Shown here one piece after another: positions 10,801 to 17,446 of a stretch of 64,000 nucleotides of DNA (within the stretch, counting starts at the first letter, position 1; each line of letters opens with the position of its first letter). The DNA is from G965261775 sp965261775. Lineage in GTDB: Bacteria > Pseudomonadota > Gammaproteobacteria > Eutrophobiales > Eutrophobiaceae. The stretch spans positions 620,001-684,000 of the forward strand of contig OZ253477.1 in NCBI GenBank assembly GCA_965261775.1. The letters run 5' to 3'. A program made the position numbers and the translations under genes. The notes under the pieces are model-generated. The model did not search any database, was not told the origin of the DNA, and saw nothing but the letters and a program-made list of their open reading frames with translations.

Positions 10801-13800
10801 ACGTCGTCGCACCCGTCACCGTCAAACCGTCATAACCGCTCCAGGTCATCGGACCAGACAACGCCAGCGCCGCAAACGACGACCCCGTGTCACCGTCCGC
10901 CAGGGTCACATCCCCGGCAAAACGCACCGTGGTACCAGAAGCCGCAATCACCCCGGAATTGCCCCCAAACACCCCCTGAAAATCCACCAGACCCGTCACA
11001 CCACTCTGGACCGTCAAGGCCGCGCCCGTCCCGTCACCCAGATTGCTCACCGCGCCCGTCACCGTCACACTCCCGGCGCCAATCCCGGCACCCAACACCA
11101 GGTCCTGACCGCCGCCAGTGATGGAGGCCAGCGAAATCGCACCCCCGTTTGAATCCAGCGTCACCGTCCCACCGCTCAACGTCGTCGCACCCGTCACCGT
11201 CAAACCGTCATAACCGCTCCAGGTCATCGGACCAGACAACGCCAGCGCCGCAAACGACGACCCCGTGTCACCGTCCGCCAGGGTCACATCCCCGGCAAAA
11301 CGCACCGTGGTACCAGAAGCCGCAATCACCCCGGAATTGCCCCCAAACACACCCTGAAAATCCACCAGACCCGTCACACCACTCTGGACCGTCAAGGCCG
11401 CGCCCGTCCCGTCACCCAGATTGCTCACCGCGCCCGTCACCGTCACACTCCCGGCGCCAATCCCGGCACCCAACACCAGGTCCTGACCGCCGCCAGTGAG
11501 GGAGGCCAGCGAAATCGCCCCCCCGTTTGAATCCAACGTCACCGTCCCACCGCTCAACGTCGTCGCACCCGTCACCGTCAAACCGTCATACCCGCTCCAG
11601 GTCATCGGACCAGACAACGCCAGCGCCGCAAACGACGACCCCGTGTCACCGTCCGCCAGGGTCACATCCCCGGCAAAACGCACCGTGGTACCAGAAGCCG
11701 CAATCACCCCGGAATTGCCCCCAAACACACCCTGAAAATCCACCAGACCCGTCACACCACTCTGGACCGTCAAGGCCGCGCCCGTCCCGTCACCCAGATT
11801 GCTCACCGCGCCCGTCACCGTCACACTCCCGGCGCCAATCCCGGCACCCAACACCAGGTCCTGACCGCCGCCAGTGAGGGAGGCCAGCGAAATCGCACCC
11901 CCGTTTGAATCCAGCGTCACCGTCCCCCCGCTCAACGTCGTCGCACCCGTCACCGTCAAACCGTCATACCCGCTCCAGGTCATCGGACCAGACAACGCCA
12001 GCGCCGCAAACGACGACCCCGTGTCACCGTCCGCCAGGGTCACATCCCCGGCAAAACGCACCGTGGTACCAGAAGCCGCAATCACCCCGGAATTGCCCCC
12101 AAACACACCCTGAAAATCCACCAGACCCGTCACACCACTCTGGACCGTCAAGGCCGCGCCCGTCCCGTCACCCAGATTGCTCACCGCGCCCGTCACCGTC
12201 ACACTCCCGGCGCCAATCCCGGCACCCAACACCAGGTCCTGACCGCCGCCAGTGATGGAGGCCAGCGAAATCGCACCCCCGTTTGAATCCAGCGTCACCG
12301 TCCCACCGCTCAACGTCGTCGCACCCGTCACCGTCAAACCGTCATACCCGCTCCAGGTCATCGGACCAGACAACGCCAGCGCCGCAAACGACGACCCCGT
12401 GTCACCGTCCGCCAGGGTCACATCCCCGGCAAAACGCACCGTGGTACCAGAAGCCGCAATCACCCCGGAATTGCCCCCAAACACACCCTGAAAATCCACC
12501 AGACCCGTCACACCACTCTGGACCGTCAAGGCCGCGCCCGTCCCGTCACCCAGATTGCTCACCGCGCCCGTCACCGTCACACTCCCGGCGCCAATCCCGG
12601 CACCCAACACCAGGTCCTGACCGCCGCCAGTGAGGGAGGCCAGCGAAATCGCACCCCCGTTTGAATCCAGCGTCACCGTCCCCCCGCTCAACGTCGTCGC
12701 ACCCGTCACCGTCAAACCGTCATACCCGCTCCAGGTCATCGGACCAGACAACGCCAGCGCCGCAAACGACGACCCCGTGTCACCGTCCGCCAGGGTCACA
12801 TCCCCGGCAAAACGCACCGTGGTACCAGAAGCCGCAATCACCCCGGAATTGCCCCCAAACACACCCTGAAAATCCACCAGACCCGTCACACCACTCTGGA
12901 CCGTCAAGGCCGCACCCGTCCCGTCACCCAGATTGCTCACCGCGCCCGTCACCGTCACACTCCCGGCGCCAATCCCGGCACCCAACACCAGGTCCTGACC
13001 GCCGCCAGTGAGGGAGGCCAGCGAAATCGCCCCCCCGTTTGAATCCAGCGTCACCGTCCCCCCGCTCAACGTCGTCGCACCCGTCACCGTCAAACCGTCA
13101 TACCCGCTCCAGGTCATCGGACCAGACAACGCCAGCGCCGCAAACGACGACCCCGTGTCACCGTCCGCCAGGGTCACATCCCCGGCAAAACGCACCGTGG
13201 TACCAGAAGCCGCGCTCACCCCGGAATTGCCCCCAAACACACCCTGAAAATCCACCAGACCCGTCACACCACTCTGGACCGTCAAGGCCGCGCCCGTCCC
13301 GTCACCCAGATTGCTCACCGCGCCCGTCACCGTCACACTCCCGGCGCCAATCCCGGCACCCAACACCAGGTCCTGACCGCCGCCAGTGATGGAGGCCAGC
13401 GAAATCGCCCCCCCGTTTGAATCCAGCGTCACCGTCCCACCGCTCAACGTCGTCGCACCCGTCACCGTCAAACCGTCATAACCGCTCCAGGTCATCGGAC
13501 CAGACAACGCCAGCGCCGCAAACGACGACCCCGTGTCACCGTCCGCCAGGGTCACATCCCCGGCAAAACGCACCGTGGTACCAGAAGCCGCAATCACCCC
13601 GGAATTGCCCCCAAACACACCCTGAAAATCCACCAGACCCGTCACACCACTCTGGACCGTCAAGGCCGCGCCCGTCCCGTCACCCAGATTGCTCACCGCG
13701 CCCGTCACCGTCACCGCGCCCGTTCCCGTGTTCAGGGTAAGGTCAAACGGTCCTGTCAACGTGCTGCGAAAGGTAATGTCACCACCCATAGCGCCGGTAG

Positions 13801-16800
13801 CCAGGCTGACACCGCTCGTCAACGTTACTGCTCCGTCAAGGTCTATGTCACGATTGACGGTCGTAATATCCCCTCCCAGCGAAATCCCCCCAGCCGTCCT
13901 CAGTCTCAGATTCTTCGTCTGCGTGATCTCGCCCCCTACCCAGATACCCCCGGTGTTTGAACTGTCGCCTAATATCAACGTTGGCACAACAATCGCGTCA
14001 AGCTCAGCATCGGTAAAATTCAAATCCCGAGTTGCGTCTTCAAGACCTATTGTATGAGATGGGTTATACGTGGTCAGAGTCACCTCGGATGCCGTCAGCG
14101 TCGTTGGCACATCAATCGTTGCCGATGCCAAAAATACCGAGTGATTATTCGTATTCAACGTTCTACTGAAGACAATGCTGCCCGCCGTCCTTATCTCCAC
14201 GCCATGCGTACCATTATCGCCCGTCGTCACCACAGCACCGGAAAAAGTCGTGCTCCCCGTTCCCGCTGATTGCGTGAAACTCTCCGCATTGAAGTCCATG
14301 TCCGCCGTTACATTCGTCGCGCTACTAACGGTCACATCTCCCAAGGCCGTTGTACCGCCCACGACCCCGTCAAAATCAATATTACCCGTACCGGCATTCA
14401 ATGTGAGTGCATGAGCAGTAGACATTACACTGTCCAATGTACCCATAAAGTGGATGTTCCCCCCGTTTGAATCCAGCGTCACCGTCCCACCGCTCAACGT
14501 CGTCGCACCCGTCACCGTCAAACCGTCATAACCGCTCCAGGTCATCGGACCAGACAACGCCAGCGCCGCAAACGACGACCCCGTGTCACCGTCCGCCAGG
14601 GTCACATCCCCGGCAAAACGCACCGTGGTACCAGAAGCCGCGCTCACCCCGGAATTGCCCCCAAACACACCCTGAAAATCCACCAGACCCGTCACACCAC
14701 TCTGGACCGTCAAGGCCGCGCCCGTCCCGTCACCCAGATTGCTCACCGCGCCCGTCACCGTCACACTCCCGGCGCCAATCCCGGCACCCAACACCAGGTC
14801 CTGACCGCCGCCAGTGATGGAGGCCAGCGAAATCGCACCCCCGTTTGAATCCAGCGTCACCGTCCCACCGCTCAACGTCGTCGCACCCGTCACCGTCAAA
14901 CCGTCATACCCGCTCCAGGTCATCGGACCAGACAACGCCAGCGCCGCAAACGACGACCCCGTGTCACCGTCCGTCAGGGTCACATCCCCGGCAAAACGCA
15001 CCGTGGTACCAGAAGCCGCAATCACCCCGGAATTGCCCCCAAACACACCCTGAAAATCCACCAGACCCGTCACACCACTCTGGACCGTCAAGGCCGCACC
15101 CGTCCCGTCACCCAGATTGCTCACCGCGCCCGTCACCGTCACACTCCCGGCGCCAATCCCGGCACCCAACACCAGGTCCTGACCGCCGCCAGTGATGGAG
15201 GCCAGCGAAATCGCACCCCCGTTTGAATCCAGCGTCACCGTCCCCCCGCTCAACGTCGTCGCACCCGTCACCGTCAAACCGTCATAACCGCTCCAGGTCA
15301 TCGGACCAGACAACGCCAGCGCCGCAAACGACGACCCCGTGTCACCGTCCGCCAGGGTCACATCCCCGGCAAAACGCACCGTGCTACCAGAAGCCGCAAT
15401 CACCCCGGAATTGCCCCCAAACACACCCTGAAAATCCACCAGACCCGTCACACCACTCTGGACCGTCAAGGCCGCGCCCGTCCCGTCACCCAGATTGCTC
15501 ACCGCGCCCGTCACCGTCACACTCCCGGCGCCAATCCCGGCACCCAACACCAGGTCCTGACCGCCGCCAGTGATGGAGGCCAGCGAAATCGCACCCCCGT
15601 TTGAATCCAGCGTCACCGTCCCACCGCTCAACGTCGTCGCACCCGTCACCGTCAAACCGTCATACCCGCTCCAGGTCATCGGACCAGACAACGCCAGCGC
15701 CGCAAACGACGACCCCGTGTCACCGTCCGCCAGGGTCACATCCCCGGCAAAACGCACCGTGGTACCAGAAGCCGCAATCACCCCGGAATTGCCCCCAAAC
15801 ACACCCTGAAAATCCACCAGACCCGTCACACCACTCTGGACCGTCAAGGCCGCGCCCGTCCCGTCACCCAGATTGCTCACCGCGCCCGTCACCGTCACAC
15901 TCCCGGCGCCAATCCCGGCACCCAACACCAGGTCCTGACCGCCGCCAGTGATGGAGGCCAGCGAAATCGCACCCCCGTTTGAATCCAGCGTCACCGTCCC
16001 CCCGCTCAACGTCGTCGCACCCGTCACCGTCAAACCGTCATAACCGCTCCAGGTCATCGGACCAGACAACGCCAGCGCCGCAAACGACGACCCCGTGTCA
16101 CCGTCCGCCAGGGTCACATCCCCGGCAAAACGCACCGTGGTACCAGAAGCCGCGCTCACCCCGGAATTGCCCCCAAACACACCCTGAAAATCCACCAGAC
16201 CCGTCACACCACTCTGGACCGTCAAGGCCGCGCCCGTCCCGTCACCCAGATTGCTCACCGCGCCCGTCACCGTCACACTCCCGGCGCCAATCCCGGCACC
16301 CAACACCAGGTCCTGACCGCCGCCAGTGATGGAGGCCAGCGAAATCGCACCCCCGTTTGAATCCAGCGTCACCGTCCCACCGCTCAACGTCGTCGCACCC
16401 GTCACCGTCAAACCGTCATACCCGCTCCAGGTCATCGGACCAGACAACGCCAGCGCCGCAAACGACGACCCCGTGTCACCGTCCGCCAGGGTCACATCCC
16501 CGGCAAAACGCACCGTGGTACCAGAAGCCGCGCTCACCCCGGAATTGCCCCCAAACACACCCTGAAAATCCACCAGACCCGTCACACCACTCTGGACCGT
16601 CAAGGCCGCACCCGTCCCGTCACCCAGATTGCTCACCGCGCCCGTCACCGTCACACTCCCGGCGCCAATCCCGGCACCCAACACCAGGTCCTGACCGCCG
16701 CCAGTGAGGGAGGCCAGCGAAATCGCACCCCCGTTTGAATCCAGCGTCACCGTCCCACCGCTCAACGTCGTCGCACCCGTCACCGTCAAACCGTCATAAC

Positions 16801-16891
16801 CGCTCCAGGTCATCGGACCAGACAACGCCAGCGCCGCAAACGACGACCCCGTGTCACCGTCCGCCAGGGTCACATCCCCGGCAAAACGCAC
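4898..16891 (-). CDS. Giant TPS exoprotein (TpsA), C-terminal 80% after frameshift
   Basis: This frame continues the exoprotein that starts at 19893. A missing base near 16895 shifts the reading frame, so this is the downstream part of one ancestral gene of about 14,997 bases and 4998 residues. Its apparent start inside a repeat (MRFAGDV) is not a true start. Contents in order: the remainder of the 126-residue repeat array (to about 7487), interrupted by a divergent block (14463-13714); then non-repetitive beta-rich sequence with degenerate calcium-binding-like segments (LTGGSGEDTF, DGGAGDDTLDY near 6740-6660); then a C-terminal region with CEEQEGC and long acidic coiled-coil helices to the end. 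No membrane anchor is visible. Homology of the whole is to filamentous-haemagglutinin-type TpsA proteins, with beta-helical repeats predicted. Confidence 0.85.
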   Translation of the reverse strand: MRFAGDVTLADGDTGSSFAALALSGPMTWSGYDGLTVTGATTLSGGTVTLDSNGGAISLASLTGGGQDLVLGAGIGAGSVTVTGAVSNLGDGTGAALTVQSGVTGLVDFQGVFGGNSGVSAASGTTVRFAGDVTLADGDTGSSFAALALSGPMTWSGYDGLTVTGATTLSGGTVTLDSNGGAISLASITGGGQDLVLGAGIGAGSVTVTGAVSNLGDGTGAALTVQSGVTGLVDFQGVFGGNSGVSAASGTTVRFAGDVTLADGDTGSSFAALALSGPMTWSGYDGLTVTGATTLSGGTVTLDSNGGAISLASITGGGQDLVLGAGIGAGSVTVTGAVSNLGDGTGAALTVQSGVTGLVDFQGVFGGNSGVIAASGTTVRFAGDVTLADGDTGSSFAALALSGPMTWSGYDGLTVTGATTLSGGTVTLDSNGGAISLASITGGGQDLVLGAGIGAGSVTVTGAVSNLGDGTGAALTVQSGVTGLVDFQGVFGGNSGVIAASGSTVRFAGDVTLADGDTGSSFAALALSGPMTWSGYDGLTVTGATTLSGGTVTLDSNGGAISLASITGGGQDLVLGAGIGAGSVTVTGAVSNLGDGTGAALTVQSGVTGLVDFQGVFGGNSGVIAASGTTVRFAGDVTLTDGDTGSSFAALALSGPMTWSGYDGLTVTGATTLSGGTVTLDSNGGAISLASITGGGQDLVLGAGIGAGSVTVTGAVSNLGDGTGAALTVQSGVTGLVDFQGVFGGNSGVSAASGTTVRFAGDVTLADGDTGSSFAALALSGPMTWSGYDGLTVTGATTLSGGTVTLDSNGGNIHFMGTLDSVMSTAHALTLNAGTGNIDFDGVVGGTTALGDVTVSSATNVTADMDFNAESFTQSAGTGSTTFSGAVVTTGDNGTHGVEIRTAGSIVFSRTLNTNNHSVFLASATIDVPTTLTASEVTLTTYNPSHTIGLEDATRDLNFTDAELDAIVVPTLILGDSSNTGGIWVGGEITQTKNLRLRTAGGISLGGDITTVNRDIDLDGAVTLTSGVSLATGAMGGDITFRSTLTGPFDLTLNTGTGAVTVTGAVSNLGDGTGAALTVQSGVTGLVDFQGVFGGNSGVIAASGTTVRFAGDVTLADGDTGSSFAALALSGPMTWSGYDGLTVTGATTLSGGTVTLDSNGGAISLASITGGGQDLVLGAGIGAGSVTVTGAVSNLGDGTGAALTVQSGVTGLVDFQGVFGGNSGVSAASGTTVRFAGDVTLADGDTGSSFAALALSGPMTWSGYDGLTVTGATTLSGGTVTLDSNGGAISLASLTGGGQDLVLGAGIGAGSVTVTGAVSNLGDGTGAALTVQSGVTGLVDFQGVFGGNSGVIAASGTTVRFAGDVTLADGDTGSSFAALALSGPMTWSGYDGLTVTGATTLSGGTVTLDSNGGAISLASLTGGGQDLVLGAGIGAGSVTVTGAVSNLGDGTGAALTVQSGVTGLVDFQGVFGGNSGVIAASGTTVRFAGDVTLADGDTGSSFAALALSGPMTWSGYDGLTVTGATTLSGGTVTLDSNGGAISLASITGGGQDLVLGAGIGAGSVTVTGAVSNLGDGTGAALTVQSGVTGLVDFQGVFGGNSGVIAASGTTVRFAGDVTLADGDTGSSFAALALSGPMTWSGYDGLTVTGATTLSGGTVTLDSNGGAISLASLTGGGQDLVLGAGIGAGSVTVTGAVSNLGDGTGAALTVQSGVTGLVDFQGVFGGNSGVIAASGTTVRFAGDVTLADGDTGSSFAALALSGPMTWSGYDGLTVTGATTLSGGTVTLDSNGGAISLASLTGGGQDLVLGAGIGAGSVTVTGAVSNLGDGTGAALTVQSGVTGLVDFQGVFGGNSGVIAASGTTVRFAGDVTLADGDTGSSFAALALSGPMTWSGYDGLTVTGATTLSGGTVTLDSNGGAISLASITGGGQDLVLGAGIGAGSVTVTGAVSNLGDGTGAALTVQSGVTGLVDFQGVFGGNSGVIAASGTTVRFAGDVTLADGDTGSSFAALALSGPMTWSGYDGLTVTGATTLSGGTVTLDSNGGAISLASITGGGQDLVLGAGIGAGSVTVTGAVSNLGDGTGAALTVQSGVTGLVDFQGVFGGNSGVIAASGTTVRFAGDVTLADGDTGSSFAALALSGPMTWSGYDGLTVTGATTLSGGMVTLDSNGGAISLASLTGGGQDLVLGAGIGAGSVTVTGAVSNLGDGTGAALTVQSGVTGLVDFQGVFGGNSGVIAASGSTVRFAGDVTLADGDTGSSFAALALSGPMTWSGYDGLTVTGATTLSGGTVTLDSNGGAISLASLTGGGQDLVLGAGIGAGSVTVTGAVSNLGDGTGAALTVQSGVTGLVDFQGVFGGNSGVIAASGTTVRFAGDVTLADGDTGSSLAALALSGPMTWSGYDGLTVTGATTLSGGTVTLDSNGGAISLASLTGGGQDLVLGAGIGAGSVTVTGAVSNLGDGTGAALTVQSGVTGLVDFQGVFGGNSGVIAASGTTVRFAGDVTLADGDTGSSFAALALSGPMTWSGYDGLTVTGATTLSGGTVTLDSNGGAISLASITGGGQDLVLGAGIGAGSVTVTGAVSNLGDGTGAALTVQSGVTGLVDFQGVFGGNSGVIAASGSTVRFAGDVTLADGDTGSSFAALALSGPMTWSGYDGLTVTGATTLSGGTVTLDSNGGAISLASITGGGQDLVLGAGIGAGSVTVTGAVSNLGDGTGAALTVQSGVTGLVDFQGVFGGNSGVIAASGSTVRFAGDVTLADGDTGSSFAALALSGPMTWSGYDGLTVTGATTLSGGTVTLDSNGGAISLASITGGGQDLVLGAGIGAGSVTVTGAVSNLGDGTGAALTVQSGVTGLVDFQGVFGGNSGVIAASGSTVRFAGDVTLADGDTGSSFAALALSGPMTWSGYDGLTVTGATTLSGGTVTLDSNGGAISLASITGGGQDLVLGAGIGAGSVTVTGAVSNLGDGTGAALTVQSGVTGLVDFQGVFGGNSGVIAASGSTVRFAGDVTLADGDTGSSLAALALSGPMTWSGYDGLTVTGATTLSGGTVTLDSNGGAISLASITGGGQDLVLGAGIGAGSVTVTGAVSNLGDGTGAALTVQSGVTGLVDFQGVFGGNSGVIAASGTTVRFAGDVTLADGDTGTNIAGSIMLSDVTFSGFDGITFGATTLTGRNAVYSNGDGNTIDYASFTGDGAILTLRSDGELVVDNIDLGATGMFFAIVDHNNNEDATLQIRSVPVAASVTYTGSTDTLMGADVATVWTINGENTGTLNSGGRDDSFVNFASLTGGEADDTFVVVDATSFVTGVVDGGEHDNSDALDYSSFQGGFIFDLANPVVPNIDFRNIERFIGNSDIGFEVRGLDSDEIWHITGENSFTVAGVNFEGVPRLTGGSGEDTFRFEDGGVITGLIDGGAGDDTLDYDSNDVTGVTVTLSDIDNIETLRGEETILVGTTGTRNLLIWNLNMETGGTVSDNILNPEIMLSFTGVSNVHAAAAPNDKNTFTANGEYTGVVTLPGNDNTWIYTQGKVLTRGTVEGGGALTINRHTRSSPNTGDLTVGVDDLNLPALNQFSGHLVIGGFLDPAGFFPLTRGNSGDTINIYTETLTVSSSIDTGGPLTLLAGDIVLNADITAGDTIAMMAVGPLVSAQLRGDITAQVPVVLTAPLVQDRASGEIIASGNIINSNNINLAFSGGEVDVATGSNVATEFNRGSFFSDVTTYPGFTAFLRFISEEQVINGAHFTNVDIVRAYFSPTIGLTGLEALAFIDVGLFDRELTLFSSIGTGIALPLAQCEEQEGCAPSVSEDELDELIENLEARLLELEKRLVDEGIKPEEQADIETLIEGFNEELQKFRVYRKELKDFFAAEEEAFEDDEELIGDGEALPGIESDADKLTRLTNILKIVRARIAWLENLKEESEERTRLGRKVGVELNLEALDAIIEGAGAEAVFIENRIRLLIERIEAMLTPAPMFRAEARDYNSVKVVHYTNDGLSSLDSLFEKPVFSVY

Positions 16892-17446
16892 CGTGTACCA
16901 GAAGCCGCAATCACCCCGGAATTGCCCCCAAACACACCCTGAAAATCCACCAGACCCGTCACACCACTCTGGACCGTCAAGGCCGCGCCCGTCCCGTCAC
17001 CCAGATTGCTCACCGCGCCCGTCACCGTCACACTCCCGGCGCCAATCCCGGCACCCAACACCAGGTCCTGACCGCCGCCAGTGATGGAGGCCAGCGAAAT
17101 CGCACCCCCGTTTGAATCCAGCGTCACCGTCCCCCCGCTCAACGTCGTCGCACCCGTCACCATCAAACCGTCATAACCGCTCCAGGTCATCGGACCAGAC
17201 AACGCCAGCGCCGCAAACGACGACCCCGTGTCACCGTCCGCCAGGGTCACATCCCCGGCAAAACGCACCGTGCTACCAGAAGCCGCAATCACCCCGGAAT
17301 TGCCCCCAAACACACCCTGAAAATCCACCAGACCCGTCACACCACTCTGGACCGTCAAGGCCGCGCCCGTCCCGTCACCCAGATTGCTCACCGCGCCCGT
17401 CACCGTCACACTCCCGGCGCCAATCCCGGCATCCAACACCAGGTCC
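7487..17446 (-). repeat. Array of 24 near-identical 378-bp (126-residue) repeats
   Basis: The unit reads, from its N-terminus, AGIGAGSVTVTGAVSNLGDG ... FQGVFGGNSGV ... RFAGDVTLADGDTGSSFAAL ... GPMTWSGYDGLTVTGATTL ... VTLDSNGGAISLAS. Equivalent positions recur every 378 bases: 16 copies (7747 to 13417) and 8 copies (14467 to 17112, where one step is 377 because of the deletion). Between them lies a 750-base divergent block. Copies differ by only a few bases: I/L in ASxTGGG, S/I in SGVx, T/S in ASGxT, and a synonymous GGG/GGT before the Tyr codon. Such uniformity points to recent unequal crossover or gene conversion. Such an array is also prone to assembly error. Confidence 0.95.
13714..14463 (-). 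other. Divergent block inside the exoprotein repeat array
   Basis: About 250 codons of different sequence in frame with both flanking repeats. It includes segments such as GTLDSVMSTAHALTLNAGTG, TFSGAVVTTGDNGTHGVEI and TLILGDSSNTGGIWVGGEIT. These are beta-rich and typical of filamentous-haemagglutinin passenger regions. Flanking repeats on both sides are near-identical, so the block was either inserted into the array or is an older segment around which the array expanded. Confidence 0.8.

Noticed and set aside
7487..17446. CRISPR-like regular spacing
   Set aside because: Period is 378 bases, the repeat is coding on one strand and there are no unique spacers.
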